A stretch of 64,000 bases of DNA from an uncultured Erysipelotrichaceae bacterium (lineage in GTDB: Bacteria; Bacillota_I; Bacilli_A; Erysipelotrichales; Coprobacillaceae): NCBI GenBank assembly GCA_910588075.1, contig CAJUOS010000001.1, positions 1 through 64,000 on the forward strand, written 5' to 3'. Of this stretch, positions 8,034-17,245 are shown one piece after another. Each line of letters opens with the position of its first letter. Within the stretch, counting starts at the first letter, position 1. The translations under genes were made by a program, and so were the position numbers. The notes below the pieces were generated by a model that saw nothing but the letters and a program-made list of their open reading frames with translations, had not been told where the DNA came from and made no database searches.

Positions 8034-8742
8034 ATTATTAGCTCATTGTGGTTTTGGCACAAGAAAAGAAGTAAAAGAGCTTATTAAAAAAGGATATGTA
8101 AGTGTTAATGAAAAAATAGTTAAAAAAGATAAAACACAAATTCATCCAAATTGTGATAAGATAAAAGTGAATGATGAAGAGGTTATTTATGAAGAATTTG
8201 TTTATTATATGTTAAATAAACCATCTGGATATGTAAGTGCTACTGAAGATTCATTATATCCAACAGTTGTTGAACTTATTGATGATTATTATCGTACAGA
8301 TCTTTTTCCAGTAGGAAGATTAGATATTGATACAGAAGGGTTACTTATACTTACAAATGATGGTATTTTGGCTCATCAACTTCTTTCGCCTAAATATCAT
8401 TGTCCAAAAAAATATTATGTAAGAGTTAAAGGTATTGTCAATGAAAAAGATATTGAAAGTTTTTATAATGGTATTGTTATAGATAATACTTATCAATGTC
8501 AAAGTGCTTATTTAAAAATACTATCTTTTGATAAAGAGAATAGTGAAGTTGAGGTTATTATATATGAAGGAAAGTTTCATCAAATTAAAAAGATGTTTAA
8601 AGCTATTGGGAAAGAAGTTATATATTTGAAGAGAATTTGTATGAAAAACTTAGAACTTGACGAAAATTTAAAGTTAGGGGAATATAGACGCTTAACTATT
8701 GAAGAATTAGATAGATTAAAAGATAAATCTGTGCTACAATAA
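8020..8742 (+). CDS. RsuA/RluB-family rRNA pseudouridine synthase
   Basis: Converts a specific uridine of 16S or 23S rRNA to pseudouridine. The 240-residue protein has an N-terminal S4 RNA-binding domain (MRLDKLLAHCGFGTRKEVKE) and the catalytic domain with the family motif GRLDIDTEGLLILTNDG, where the second Asp is the nucleophile, plus the C-terminal EGKFHQIKKMF. The length and motif resemble RsuA more than RluB, but the exact target base cannot be told. It overlaps the upstream lipoprotein gene by 14 bases and lies 22 bases before trmB. Confidence 0.88.
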   Translation: MRLDKLLAHCGFGTRKEVKELIKKGYVSVNEKIVKKDKTQIHPNCDKIKVNDEEVIYEEFVYYMLNKPSGYVSATEDSLYPTVVELIDDYYRTDLFPVGRLDIDTEGLLILTNDGILAHQLLSPKYHCPKKYYVRVKGIVNEKDIESFYNGIVIDNTYQCQSAYLKILSFDKENSEVEVIIYEGKFHQIKKMFKAIGKEVIYLKRICMKNLELDENLKLGEYRRLTIEELDRLKDKSVLQ

Positions 8743-8764
8743 GAGAAAATATTAGGAGGAGTAT

Positions 8765-9415
8765 ATGCGTTTAAGAAATAATCCTAAAGCAAATGAAATT
8801 TTAGAAAATCACAAAGATATTGTTGTATTAAATACAAAAGAATATAAGGGTCATTGGAAAGATGTTTTTCAAAATGATAATCCTATATATATTGAAATTG
8901 GTATGGGGAAAGGTGATTTTATTATTGAAAATGCTAAGAAGTATTCTCATATTAATTTTATAGGTATAGAAAAATTTCCAAGTGTTTTAGTGGGAGCTAT
9001 TAAGAAAATAGATGATGATCATCTTTCTTTGCCAAATCTTAAGTTTATGAAAGAAGATGCAATTTTTTTAAATGATGTTTTTGAAATTAATGAAATTGAT
9101 CGTATATATTTAAATTTTAGTGATCCTTGGCCAAAGAAAAAACATGCAAAAAGAAGATTAACATCTCATACTTTTTTACCAATATATCAAAAAATATTAA
9201 AAAATGATGGAAAGTTAATTCTTAAAACAGATAATCGTATATTATTTGAATTTTCATTGATTTCTTTCCAACAGTTTCATATGAATTTTCAAGATATTTG
9301 TTTAGATCTTCATCATAGCGAAGGATATGATGATAATATTCAAACAGAATATGAAAGAAAATTTTCACCGTATGGACCTATATATAGAATAGAAACAACT
9401 TTTAAAGGAGAATAA
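8765..9415 (+). CDS. trmB: tRNA (guanine-N7-)-methyltransferase
   Basis: TrmB methylates guanine 46 of tRNA using SAM. The 216-residue protein has the N-terminal MRLRNNPKA typical of the family, a SAM-binding segment (YIEIGMGKGDFI), FIGIEKF and the signature NFSDPWPKKKHAKRR, which holds catalytic Asp. The C-terminus carries TEYERKF. AGGAGG lies 6 bases before ATG. It is probably co-transcribed with the next three genes. Confidence 0.95.
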   Translation: MRLRNNPKANEILENHKDIVVLNTKEYKGHWKDVFQNDNPIYIEIGMGKGDFIIENAKKYSHINFIGIEKFPSVLVGAIKKIDDDHLSLPNLKFMKEDAIFLNDVFEINEIDRIYLNFSDPWPKKKHAKRRLTSHTFLPIYQKILKNDGKLILKTDNRILFEFSLISFQQFHMNFQDICLDLHHSEGYDDNIQTEYERKFSPYGPIYRIETTFKGE

Positions 9416-9419
9416 AAAA

Positions 9420-9743
9420 ATGGGAAATTTAATTGAAATTAAAAATTTAGAAGATTATAAAAAGGCAATTCAGCAACGTAGTATATTAGTTTTTTCTACA
9501 ACATGGTGTCCTGATTGTCATTTTTTAAAAACATTTATTCAACAATTGGTTGAAAATAATCCTCAATGGACATTTTATTATATTGATAGAGATCAAATGG
9601 TTGATTTATGTATTGAGTTAGAAATTATGGGAATTCCTTCTTTTATTGCTTACCATGAAGGAAAAGAATTATCACGTTTAGTAAATAAATTAAGAAAAAC
9701 TCAAGAAGAAATTCAAGCTTTTATTGATTCTATTGATGAGTAA
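9420..9743 (+). CDS. Thioredoxin-family protein
   Basis: A 107-residue thioredoxin fold. The active site reads TTWCPDC (two cysteines separated by Pro-Asp), followed by IMGIPSF, the cis-Pro loop. It resembles B. subtilis YtpP, which lies close to trmB in that genome. It probably reduces or exchanges disulphides in the cytoplasm; no signal peptide is present. An AAAGGAG site lies 9 bases before the ATG and the gap to trmB is 4 bases. Confidence 0.85.
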   Translation: MGNLIEIKNLEDYKKAIQQRSILVFSTTWCPDCHFLKTFIQQLVENNPQWTFYYIDRDQMVDLCIELEIMGIPSFIAYHEGKELSRLVNKLRKTQEEIQAFIDSIDE

Positions 9744-9794
9744 ACAATTTATATATTTTTGTAATTAAGATATTATTGGATAGGAGGAATAAAT

Positions 9795-10400
9795 ATGTTT
9801 AAGAAGTTTTTTATAAAAGATGAAGAAGACGAAGAGATGTTTGAAACTGTTGATCCTGTATTGGAACAACGACGTAAAGAAAAATTCAGTGCACCTCTTA
9901 TTTATAATGATGATGTAGAAGAAGAAAAAAAGAAGGAAGAAGTTAAAAAGAAAGAACCTGTTAAAAAAACACAACCTGTTGAAACAACATATCGTATGAG
10001 TGAAATTATTTCTCCTATGTCAGGAATAAAACAAACTTTTGAAACTGAAGTTAAAGTCAAAAAACCTAAAAAGAAAAAAATAAAAAAAGAAAATGATGAA
10101 TTAATTCCTATTATTAGTCCTTTTTATGGACCATCAGAAAATATGAAAGATGAAGAACAAAAATTAGAAGAAAAGAAAGTTCAATTAGAAATAGAAGAAC
10201 CTAGTGTTGAAAAAAATTTAAGAGATATTGCTGATATTGTAAAAGAAGAACAAGATCAATTAAAGATTATTGAAGAACGAACTGGTGAATTTAAGTTAGA
10301 TTTTCATAGTGTTAATGAGGATTCTTTTATAGATGAAATTGATGATTCTATGAGTTTAGATGAATTAATGAGTTTATATGAGAAAAAATTTAAAGATTAA
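9795..10400 (+). CDS. Highly charged, mostly disordered protein of unknown function
   Basis: I do not recognise this 201-residue protein. It starts MFKKFF, then alternates Glu- and Lys-rich blocks (for example EEEKKKEEVKKKEPVKK). Two copies of a short motif stand out: EIISPMSG near residue 77 and PIISPFYGP near 113. The C-terminal third (LRDIADIVKEEQDQL and DSMSLDELMSLYEKKF) could form helices. No membrane segment or signal peptide is present. AGGAGGA precedes ATG by 7 bases and the stop overlaps the acpS start by one base, so it belongs to the trmB-acpS unit. Confidence 0.7.
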   Translation: MFKKFFIKDEEDEEMFETVDPVLEQRRKEKFSAPLIYNDDVEEEKKKEEVKKKEPVKKTQPVETTYRMSEIISPMSGIKQTFETEVKVKKPKKKKIKKENDELIPIISPFYGPSENMKDEEQKLEEKKVQLEIEEPSVEKNLRDIADIVKEEQDQLKIIEERTGEFKLDFHSVNEDSFIDEIDDSMSLDELMSLYEKKFKD

Positions 10401-10729
10401 TGCGAGGAATAGGTGTTGACATTGTTGATCTTGAACGTTTAGATATTCATAAAATTCATTTTATTAAAAGAATATTATCTGAAAAAGAATATGAAATCTT
10501 TTTAGAAATAAAATCTGAACAGAGAAAATTAGAGTTTTTGGGTGGACGCTATGCTGCTAAAGAAGCATATATGAAGGCTAGGCATAAGGGATTGGGAGAA
10601 ATAGATTTTCATGATATTGAAGTTTTAAACTTCCCCAATGGTTGTCCTTATCTTAATGATGAATCTGCTCATATTTCTATTTCTCATGAAAAAAAGTATG
10701 CAATTGCATTTGTTATTATTGAAGAGTGA
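10400..10729 (+). CDS. acpS: Holo-[acyl-carrier-protein] synthase
   Basis: AcpS transfers 4'-phosphopantetheine from CoA to the acyl carrier protein for fatty acid synthesis. The 109-residue protein shows the family motifs GIGVDIVDLERL (Mg-binding Asp near residue 6) and GGRYAAKEAYMKA (Glu and Lys of the active site), and ends with ISISHEKKYAIAFV. Its ATG overlaps the stop codon of the preceding gene (TAATG), a sign of translational coupling. A terminator follows directly. Confidence 0.94.
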   Translation: MRGIGVDIVDLERLDIHKIHFIKRILSEKEYEIFLEIKSEQRKLEFLGGRYAAKEAYMKARHKGLGEIDFHDIEVLNFPNGCPYLNDESAHISISHEKKYAIAFVIIEE

Positions 10730-10748
10730 AAAAATATTTCACTTTTTT
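10725..10748 (+). terminator. Terminator after acpS
   Basis: AGTGAAA / TTTCACT stem followed by seven T. It overlaps the acpS stop codon. Confidence 0.8.
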
Positions 10749-10882
10749 TCTTTTTCAATTTTAAAAAATTGGATAAAAAAAGCATACAATTTTCCCTTAT
10801 TAAAGAAAAATATTATATAAGTATTTCCCAATTTTATGAAAAAAGTATATTTATATTCCTTTTTTTATATTTTTGATGATTT

Positions 10883-10911
10883 TTGTCAAGTCTATTTATA
10901 TCATTTATACT
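10883..10911 (+). promoter_or_regulatory. SigA promoter of ssb
   Basis: TTGTCA (10883-10888), 17-base spacer, TATACT (10906-10911). Transcription would begin near 10918, just ahead of the ribosome binding site of ssb. The rest of 10750-10880 is AT-rich with nothing else recognisable. Confidence 0.7.
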
Positions 10912-10934
10912 TATTTATGAAAGGAGGAGGGAGT

Positions 10935-11267
10935 ATGTTTAATGAAGTTATTCTTATAGGGAAATTAGTAGATAAGCCTTTTTTAAGAGAAACTCAACAA
11001 GGAGTGAAACTAGCAACAATTGTTTTACAAATTGAAAGACCTTATCGAAATAATTTAGGAATTCGTGAAAATGATTATGTTAATTGTATTTTATGGAAAA
11101 GTATGGCTAGTCAAGTCACAGATTGTTGTGAAATTGGAAGTTTTTTAGGTGTAAAAGGTCGATTACAATCAAGAACTTATGAAAACTCTGATAATCAAAG
11201 TGTAAGTTCAATGGAAGTTAAGGTCGAACATGTAGAGATTTTGGATAAATATTTTTTTAAAAAGTAG
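10935..11267 (+). CDS. ssb: Single-stranded DNA-binding protein, short form without acidic tail
   Basis: Binds single-stranded DNA in replication, repair or transformation. The 110 residues are one OB-fold: MFNEVILIGKLVDKPFLRET, LATIVLQIERPYRN, NDYVNCILWKSMA and GSFLGVKGRLQSRTYEN. It ends KYFFKK, lacking the Gly/Pro-rich linker and acidic tip of housekeeping SSBs, so it resembles B. subtilis SsbB (competence-linked) in size. An upstream in-frame start at 10836 gives a hydrophobic extension without a ribosome binding site; AAGGAGG with 7-base spacing fixes ATG 10935. It is a monocistronic unit. Confidence 0.88.
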   Translation: MFNEVILIGKLVDKPFLRETQQGVKLATIVLQIERPYRNNLGIRENDYVNCILWKSMASQVTDCCEIGSFLGVKGRLQSRTYENSDNQSVSSMEVKVEHVEILDKYFFKK

Positions 11268-11286
11268 TGATTTCACTACTTTTTTA
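11259..11286 (+). terminator. Terminator after ssb
   Basis: AAGTAGTGA / TCACTACTT stem with a very short loop and a T-run. It starts inside the last codons of ssb. Confidence 0.85.
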
Positions 11287-11347
11287 TTTCTTTTTTTGAA
11301 TGAATTGTGTAAAATAAGAGAAGTGAAAAGAAAGGGGTTATATAAAT

Positions 11348-13156
11348 ATGAATATAGAACAATCTCATATAAGAAATTTTTCTATTATTGCTCATATTGA
11401 TCATGGCAAATCAACTTTAGCAGATAGAATCTTGCAATTAACAGGAGCAGTCAGTGATCGTGAAATGAAAGAGCAACTCCTTGATAGCATGGATTTAGAA
11501 AGAGAACGTGGTATAACAATTAAATTAAATAGTGTTCAATTAAAATATACTGCTAAAAATGGAGAAACTTATTTATTACATCTTATTGATACACCTGGTC
11601 ATGTTGATTTTACATATGAAGTTTCTCGTTCTTTAGCTGCTTGTGAAGGAGCAGTTCTTGTTGTAGATGCTGCTCAAGGTGTAGAAGCTCAAACATTAGC
11701 AAATGTTTTTTTAGCATTAGATAATGATTTAGAAATCTTACCAGTCATTAATAAAATAGATTTACCTAGCGCAGATCCACAAAGAGTTATTCATGAAATT
11801 GAAGATATTATTGGACTTCCTGCTGATGAATCTCCTCTTATTTCAGCTAAAACAGGATTAAATATCGAAGATGTTTTAGAAGATATTGTTAAAAATGTTC
11901 CTGCGCCTAAAGGGAATATTCACAATCCAACACAGGCTTTAATATTTGATTCATTTTATGATAGTTATCGTGGTGTCATTGTTTATGTTTGTTTAAAAGA
12001 AGGACAAATTCAAGTTGGCGATCAAATAAAATTTATGGCAAGTGGTGCAACATATGAAGTTGTTGAACTTGGTGTTCGTACTCCTAAAGAAGTCAAAAAA
12101 GAAAAATTAGTTACTGGAGAAGTAGGGTGGATTGCCGCTTCCATTAAATCTATTCAAGATGTTCATGTTGGTGATACTATAACGACATTATCACATGAAG
12201 CAACAGAACAATTACCAGGATATAGACAATTAAACCCAATGGTCTATTGTGGTTTATATCCTGTTGATAATGCACGATATAAAGATTTAAGAGAAGCATT
12301 AGAAAAAATGAAATTGAGTGATTCTTCATTGATTTTTGAACCTGAGACATCACAAGCACTAGGATTTGGATTTAGATGTGGTTTTTTAGGACTATTACAT
12401 ATGGATGTTATTGAAGAACGTTTAGAAAGAGAATTTGATTTAGAATTAATTGCAACTGCTCCATCAGTTGTTTATCATTGTTATCTTACAGATGGGACAA
12501 TGGTAGAGATTGATAATCCTGCATCATTACCTACACCTCAACATATTGACCATATAGAAGAACCATATGTGAGAGCATCTATCATGACACCTAATGAATA
12601 TGTTGGTCCAATAATGGAATTATGTCAAACCAAAAGAGGAGAATATGATGATATTGAATATATTGATGATTTACGCCGTAATGTGATTTATTCTATACCA
12701 TTAAGTGAAATTGTATATGATTTTTTTGATAAATTAAAATCATGTACAAAAGGATATGCATCATTTGATTATGAATTGATTGGATATAGAACAAGCAAAT
12801 TAACAAGAATGGATATTTTATTAAATGGAGATGTTGTTGATGCACTTTCTACAATTGTTCATAAAGATTTTGCATATAATAGAGGAAGAATTATTTGTGA
12901 TAAATTAAAAGAAATTATTCCTAAACAAATGTTTGAAGTTCCTATTCAAGCTGCTATTCAAGGAAAAGTTATTGCTAGAACAAACATTAAAGCAATGCGT
13001 AAAAACGTTTTAGCAAAATGTTATGGTGGAGATATTTCACGTAAAAAGAAACTTTTAGAAAAACAAAAAGAAGGGAAAAAACGTATGAAAGCTGTTGGAA
13101 GTGTAGAAATTCCTCAAGAAGCTTTTATGGCTATTCTTTCTGTTGATGATGATTAA
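11348..13156 (+). CDS. lepA: Elongation factor 4 (LepA), ribosome-associated GTPase
   Basis: LepA (EF4) is a translational GTPase linked to ribosome assembly and back-translocation. The 602-residue length is typical. G1 AHIDHGKS, G3 DTPGHVDF and G4 NKID are present, followed by EF-G-like domains II, III and V ([14 protein letters not shown]) and the LepA-specific C-terminal domain with GDVVDAL, AYNRGR and [16 protein letters not shown]. The start is preceded by AAAGGGG. It stands alone between two terminators. Confidence 0.96.
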   Translation: MNIEQSHIRNFSIIAHIDHGKSTLADRILQLTGAVSDREMKEQLLDSMDLERERGITIKLNSVQLKYTAKNGETYLLHLIDTPGHVDFTYEVSRSLAACEGAVLVVDAAQGVEAQTLANVFLALDNDLEILPVINKIDLPSADPQRVIHEIEDIIGLPADESPLISAKTGLNIEDVLEDIVKNVPAPKGNIHNPTQALIFDSFYDSYRGVIVYVCLKEGQIQVGDQIKFMASGATYEVVELGVRTPKEVKKEKLVTGEVGWIAASIKSIQDVHVGDTITTLSHEATEQLPGYRQLNPMVYCGLYPVDNARYKDLREALEKMKLSDSSLIFEPETSQALGFGFRCGFLGLLHMDVIEERLEREFDLELIATAPSVVYHCYLTDGTMVEIDNPASLPTPQHIDHIEEPYVRASIMTPNEYVGPIMELCQTKRGEYDDIEYIDDLRRNVIYSIPLSEIVYDFFDKLKSCTKGYASFDYELIGYRTSKLTRMDILLNGDVVDALSTIVHKDFAYNRGRIICDKLKEIIPKQMFEVPIQAAIQGKVIARTNIKAMRKNVLAKCYGGDISRKKKLLEKQKEGKKRMKAVGSVEIPQEAFMAILSVDDD

Positions 13157-13186
13157 GAGAATTTTGTGAAATTCTCTTTTTCTTTT
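13155..13186 (+). terminator. Terminator after lepA
   Basis: AGAGAATTT / AAATTCTCT with a TGTG loop and a T-rich tail. Confidence 0.85.
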
Positions 13187-13189
13187 GGG

Positions 13190-13217
13190 TTGATTTACTT
13201 TCTATATTGTTTATAAT
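13190..13217 (+). promoter_or_regulatory. SigA promoter of the PBP gene
   Basis: TTGATT (13190-13195), 16-base spacer, TATAAT (13212-13217). Confidence 0.65.
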
Positions 13218-13244
13218 ATAATAAGTCAAGGAGGTGCAATAAAA

Positions 13245-15308
13245 TTGAAAGCTTTTTTCAAAAAAAATCAAATCAGATTTGATGGTACAAAAGAAATTGA
13301 AACAAAAATTAAAAATCAAACTGACAATGTCATCTCAAGACGTTTTAAAATTTTAATAGTTTCTGTTATAGTATTTGGTCTCATTATTTTAATAAGACTT
13401 TTTATGACGCAAATAAAGCAGGAAGAGTACTATAAGACAAAACTTGCTCAATATAATACCGATGTTTTTACTGCTGATACTTTTAGAGGTAATATTTATG
13501 ATCGAAATTTAAAACGTTTAGCTTATAATAAAAATGTAAATTGTGCAACATACTATGCTGTCAAAGGAATAAAAAAAGAAGAAATAGATGTCATGATTCA
13601 TTTTTTAATAGATAATATTAAAATTGATATTTCAAAAGTGAGTCAAAGGGATAAAAAAGATTATTTAATTATGAAAGATCCAGATTTTACAGATTCGCTT
13701 GTTTCTAATGAAGAAAGAAAGAGATATGCAGATGATGAAAATAGTGATGATATTATCTATGAATTAAAATTAAATAGAATTACTGATAAAATATTGTCTG
13801 ATAAATTATCTGATTTTGATATTAAGTATTATAAACTTTATTATACGATTACAAATTGTAATGTTGGTTCAACAGTTTTAATTGAAGGGTTGTCAATTAA
13901 AGAAGCAAGTCTTATTGGTGAAAATTCTTCGTTGTTACGTGGTATAAGAGTTACTAATGATTGGCAAAGAGATTATGATTTTGATGATCATTTCAAAGAT
14001 GTTTTAGGAAGAGTAACAACGAAAAAACAGGGGTTACCTGCAAACTTAAAAGATAAATTATTGGCTTTGGATTATAATAATGATTCTCGTGTTGGTGTAA
14101 GTGGAATAGAGGCAGAATATGAAACACTTTTAACTGGTGATGATGCAACATATAAAGTTGAATATGATGTTAATGGAAATCCAAATGTTTCAATTGTTTC
14201 TGATGGTTCACAAGGACAAAATTTACGTTTAACCATAGATTGGGATTTACAAAAAGCTCTAAGTGATGCGATTGAACAAGAATTGAAATCTCATACTGGT
14301 TATGCAAATCGTTTTAATAATCATATATTTGTGACTCTTATGGATCCTAATAATGGTGATATAATTGCTATGGCTGGAAAAAGAAGAGGAAGTGATGGAA
14401 AAATTTATGATTATGCTTCTGGAAATTATTTATACGCAATGGAAATGGGTTCTACTGTTAAAGGTGGTACTATTTATATGGCATTTAAAAATAATGTTAT
14501 TAAAAAAGGAACTGTTTATCATGATGCTCCAATCAAAATAGCAGGAACACCAAGAAAAAAATCATGGAAAAATTTAGGAAATGTGAATGAAATTCAAGCG
14601 TTAGCTCAATCTTCCAATGTTTATATGTTCCAGATAGCTATGAAACTTGGTGGTGGGAAATATGAATATGATAAACCATTGAGTATTGATATGGGAGCAT
14701 TTGATGTATTAAGAGAAGCATATGGAGAATTAGGATTAGGTGTACGTACTGGGTTAGATGTTCCTAATGAAGAATTAGGTTATCGTGGCGATAATCCAAG
14801 TGGTGGTAATTTACTTGACTTTGCTATTGGTCAATATGATAGTTATACAACAATTCAATTGGCTCAATATGTTTCTACGATTGCTAATGGAGGAAAAAGA
14901 ATTCAACCTCATCTTTTCTTAGAATCTTTTACTGAAGATGAAGATAATAATTATATTTCCCTTTATCAACATAAAATAAAGATATTAGATGATGTTTCAT
15001 ATTATCAAACAGCATTTGAACAAATTCAAAAAGGTTTTAGAGAATGTATTTTAACTGGAACTGGTAGAACAGTTAATGGTTCATATCAACCAGCTGGTAA
15101 AACAGGAACTGCTCAAAGAATTGATTATGCAACAAATAAAGATTATCCTAACCATTTGTTTGTTGGATATGCACCATATGATAAGCCTGTTATATCTGTA
15201 GCATGTGCAACAGAAAGGCAAGCAAGTGATAGTGGAGAATCTTGTAAACCATTAGCAAAAAAAGCATTTCAGAAATACTTTGAAAAATATGGTGTAAAAA
15301 GTGATTAA
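13245..15308 (+). CDS. Class B penicillin-binding protein (peptidoglycan transpeptidase)
   Basis: Cross-links peptidoglycan on the outer face of the membrane. The 687-residue protein has a cytoplasmic start, one membrane anchor (about residues 35-57), a dimerisation domain opening with FRGNIYDRNLKRLA, and a transpeptidase domain with all three active-site motifs: STVK (SxxK), SSN (SxN) and KTGT. No PASTA domain follows. This suits an elongation or division PBP2 type, but which cannot be decided. The start is TTG 13245, supported by AAGGAGGTG 8 bases upstream. Confidence 0.9.
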   Translation: MKAFFKKNQIRFDGTKEIETKIKNQTDNVISRRFKILIVSVIVFGLIILIRLFMTQIKQEEYYKTKLAQYNTDVFTADTFRGNIYDRNLKRLAYNKNVNCATYYAVKGIKKEEIDVMIHFLIDNIKIDISKVSQRDKKDYLIMKDPDFTDSLVSNEERKRYADDENSDDIIYELKLNRITDKILSDKLSDFDIKYYKLYYTITNCNVGSTVLIEGLSIKEASLIGENSSLLRGIRVTNDWQRDYDFDDHFKDVLGRVTTKKQGLPANLKDKLLALDYNNDSRVGVSGIEAEYETLLTGDDATYKVEYDVNGNPNVSIVSDGSQGQNLRLTIDWDLQKALSDAIEQELKSHTGYANRFNNHIFVTLMDPNNGDIIAMAGKRRGSDGKIYDYASGNYLYAMEMGSTVKGGTIYMAFKNNVIKKGTVYHDAPIKIAGTPRKKSWKNLGNVNEIQALAQSSNVYMFQIAMKLGGGKYEYDKPLSIDMGAFDVLREAYGELGLGVRTGLDVPNEELGYRGDNPSGGNLLDFAIGQYDSYTTIQLAQYVSTIANGGKRIQPHLFLESFTEDEDNNYISLYQHKIKILDDVSYYQTAFEQIQKGFRECILTGTGRTVNGSYQPAGKTGTAQRIDYATNKDYPNHLFVGYAPYDKPVISVACATERQASDSGESCKPLAKKAFQKYFEKYGVKSD

Positions 15309-15334
15309 AAATTGTAGCATTTTTAATCACTTTA
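15301..15334 (+). terminator. Terminator after the PBP gene
   Basis: GTGATTAAAAA / TTTTTAATCAC, an 11-bp stem with an 8-base loop that includes the stop codon. The T-run after it is short (TTTAT), and the rpmG promoter follows directly. Confidence 0.65.
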
Positions 15335-15343
15335 TGCTATGAT
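15335..15343 (+). promoter_or_regulatory. Extended -10 promoter of rpmG
   Basis: TGC followed by TATGAT (15338-15343), immediately downstream of the PBP terminator hairpin. Confidence 0.5.
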
Positions 15344-15375
15344 AGTATGGCGAAGTTATGATGGAGGTGTAAAAA

Positions 15376-15525
15376 ATGAGAGAAAACATCATTTTAAAAT
15401 GTACTGAATGTGGTGAAGAAAACTATATTAATACTAAAAATAAAAGAAATCATCCAGAAAGAATGGAAGTAAAAAAATACTGTTCTAGATGTAATAAAAA
15501 AACAACTCATAAAGAAAAAAAATAA
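15376..15525 (+). CDS. rpmG: 50S ribosomal protein L33
   Basis: A 49-residue L33 of the zinc-binding (C+) type: two CxxC pairs (CTECG near residue 9 and CSRC near 36) flank the conserved [20 protein letters not shown]. It is part of the large ribosomal subunit near the E site. GGAGGTG precedes ATG by 8 bases. It forms a monocistronic unit between two hairpins. In Bacteria it is common to carry several L33 copies; no secE or nusG is beside this one. Confidence 0.95.
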   Translation: MRENIILKCTECGEENYINTKNKRNHPERMEVKKYCSRCNKKTTHKEKK

Positions 15526-15546
15526 GCCTTTTATGGCTTTTTTCTT
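15524..15546 (+). terminator. Terminator after rpmG
   Basis: AAGCC / GGCTT stem with a TTTTAT loop followed by a T-run, starting in the stop codon. Confidence 0.75.
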
Positions 15547-15571
15547 TTATATCTAATAAAGGAGATTTTAT

Positions 15572-16183
15572 ATGTTAAAAAAATTGATTGTTGGAAAAAT
15601 GCAAACAAATTGTTATATTTTATATAATGAAGATTGTCAATGTATTGTCATTGATCCAGGTAGTCAAGGTCAAAAAATTGCTAAATATATTGATGAACAT
15701 GAATTAAAACTATTAGCTATTCTTTTGACTCATGGACATTTTGATCATGTGGGTGCTGTGGATTATTTATATCAAAAATATCATTGTCCTATTTATACAC
15801 ATCAAGAGACATTACCTCTTTTAAATCAACCAAAACTGAACTTATCTTTTTTTGAAACTCCTTTTATTGTTGAAGCACCAGTCAAAATTATAGATACACA
15901 GTTTCAAATTGGTCCATTTCAATTGATATGGATGTTATTAGAAGGACATTGTCAAGGAAGCAGTATGATTTACTATCCTGATGAAGATATGATATTTAGT
16001 GGTGATGTTTTATTTAAAGGTTCTATAGGAAGGTATGATTTTCCTACATCTTCACATCATGAAACAAAAAAAAGTTTAGAGATTATTAAACATTTAAACT
16101 TTGATGCAAGAATATTACCTGGACACGGAGAAGAAACAACACTTGCATATGAAAAAAATTTTAATCCTTACTTAAAGTCATAA
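15572..16183 (+). CDS. MBL-fold metallo-hydrolase (glyoxalase II-like)
   Basis: A 203-residue metallo-beta-lactamase fold protein. The signature THGHFDHVGAV gives the metal-binding HxHxDH motif; further ligands are GHCQGS, SGDVLF and LPGHGEET. It resembles B. subtilis YqgX and other small hydroxyacylglutathione-hydrolase-like enzymes, which hydrolyse thioesters, but this subgroup's substrate is not known. AAGGAG lies 7 to 8 bases ahead of ATG. It lies alone between terminators, directly before the comG operon. Confidence 0.88.
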   Translation: MLKKLIVGKMQTNCYILYNEDCQCIVIDPGSQGQKIAKYIDEHELKLLAILLTHGHFDHVGAVDYLYQKYHCPIYTHQETLPLLNQPKLNLSFFETPFIVEAPVKIIDTQFQIGPFQLIWMLLEGHCQGSSMIYYPDEDMIFSGDVLFKGSIGRYDFPTSSHHETKKSLEIIKHLNFDARILPGHGEETTLAYEKNFNPYLKS

Positions 16184-16200
16184 ATTGATGACTTTTTTTA
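16173..16200 (+). terminator. Terminator after the MBL hydrolase gene
   Basis: AAAGTCAT / ATGACTTT stem with AAATTG loop, then T-run. It begins before the stop codon. Confidence 0.8.
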
Positions 16201-16258
16201 TTTTATTGAAGAAAAATAGAAATAAAATTGGAATATATAAGTAGGAGGGTTGTTATTT

Positions 16259-17245
16259 ATGGAAGAACTATTTGATAAAATTTTTAATAGAGCTATACAA
16301 AAGCATACAACAGATATACATATGATTCTGAGAGAAAAACTTATCATTCATTTTCGTGTTTTAGGAGAATTAATTGATTATGATAATATAGAATATGATT
16401 GTGGTAGTAAACTTTTAAATTATTTAAAATATAAGGCCTCTATCAATACAAATTATAGATTATTGCCACAAACTGGTCAATTTGTTCTTTCCTACATGAA
16501 TAAAGATTTTTATTTAAGAGTCTCATTTTTGCCATCTACTGATTTTGAAAGTATTGTTATCCGTATTCTTAATAATCATGCTCCATTGACTATCAATCAA
16601 CTTATATATATATCTGAAATTTCTTCTTTTCTTCATCAAATTCCATATTTTTCATCAGGACTTATTCTTATTAGTGGTGCTACTGGTTCAGGAAAGTCTA
16701 CAACCCTCTATACTATTATTGATGAAATTATAAGGACACAGAATAAAAACATTATAACAATAGAAGATCCAATAGAAATAAGAAAAGAAAAATGTATTCA
16801 AATTGAATTGAATGATAAATTGGGCATTACATATAAAGATACTCTTAAACAAATTTTAAGACATGATCCTGATGTTATTATGATAGGAGAAATTAGGGAT
16901 AGTGAAACAGCTCAGATTGCTTTAACCTGTGCATTAACAGGTCATCTTGTATTAACAACTATACATGCAAGCAATGCTTTTTTAGCACTAAAAAGATTAG
17001 AAAATTTAGGTATTTCAAAATTAGATATAGAAGATGTTGTTATTGCTTCACTTTCACAAAAAATAAAATATGATTATCAAAATAGAGAAGTTATTATATT
17101 AGCTGAATTGATGAAAAAGAAACATATTATTCAATATTCAAAAAGCCAAAGTTTTCAATATCATACATTTATTGATAATGCTAAAGAACTTATTCAAGTT
17201 AAAGATTACAATCCAAATTTATTTGAGGAAATAAATAATGGATAA
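16259..17245 (+). CDS. comGA: Competence/type IV pilus assembly ATPase ComGA
   Basis: ComGA is the cytoplasmic ATPase that powers assembly of the transformation pilus. The 328-residue PilB/GspE-family protein has Walker A SGATGSGKS (about residue 139), the Asp box EDPIEI, Walker B DVIMIGEIRDSETA and the His box LTGHLVLTTIHA. It lacks the tetracysteine zinc domain of larger GspE proteins, as in other Gram-positive ComGA. AGGAGGG 9 bases upstream selects ATG 16259 over TTG 16250. It starts the seven-gene comG operon and overlaps comGB by 8 bases. Confidence 0.93.
   Translation: MEELFDKIFNRAIQKHTTDIHMILREKLIIHFRVLGELIDYDNIEYDCGSKLLNYLKYKASINTNYRLLPQTGQFVLSYMNKDFYLRVSFLPSTDFESIVIRILNNHAPLTINQLIYISEISSFLHQIPYFSSGLILISGATGSGKSTTLYTIIDEIIRTQNKNIITIEDPIEIRKEKCIQIELNDKLGITYKDTLKQILRHDPDVIMIGEIRDSETAQIALTCALTGHLVLTTIHASNAFLALKRLENLGISKLDIEDVVIASLSQKIKYDYQNREVIILAELMKKKHIIQYSKSQSFQYHTFIDNAKELIQVKDYNPNLFEEINNG

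Noticed and set aside
10836-10934. Extended N-terminus of ssb from ATG 10836
   Set aside because: The extra 33 residues are hydrophobic and aromatic, no ribosome binding site is present, and a SigA promoter and AAGGAGG both lie just before ATG 10935.
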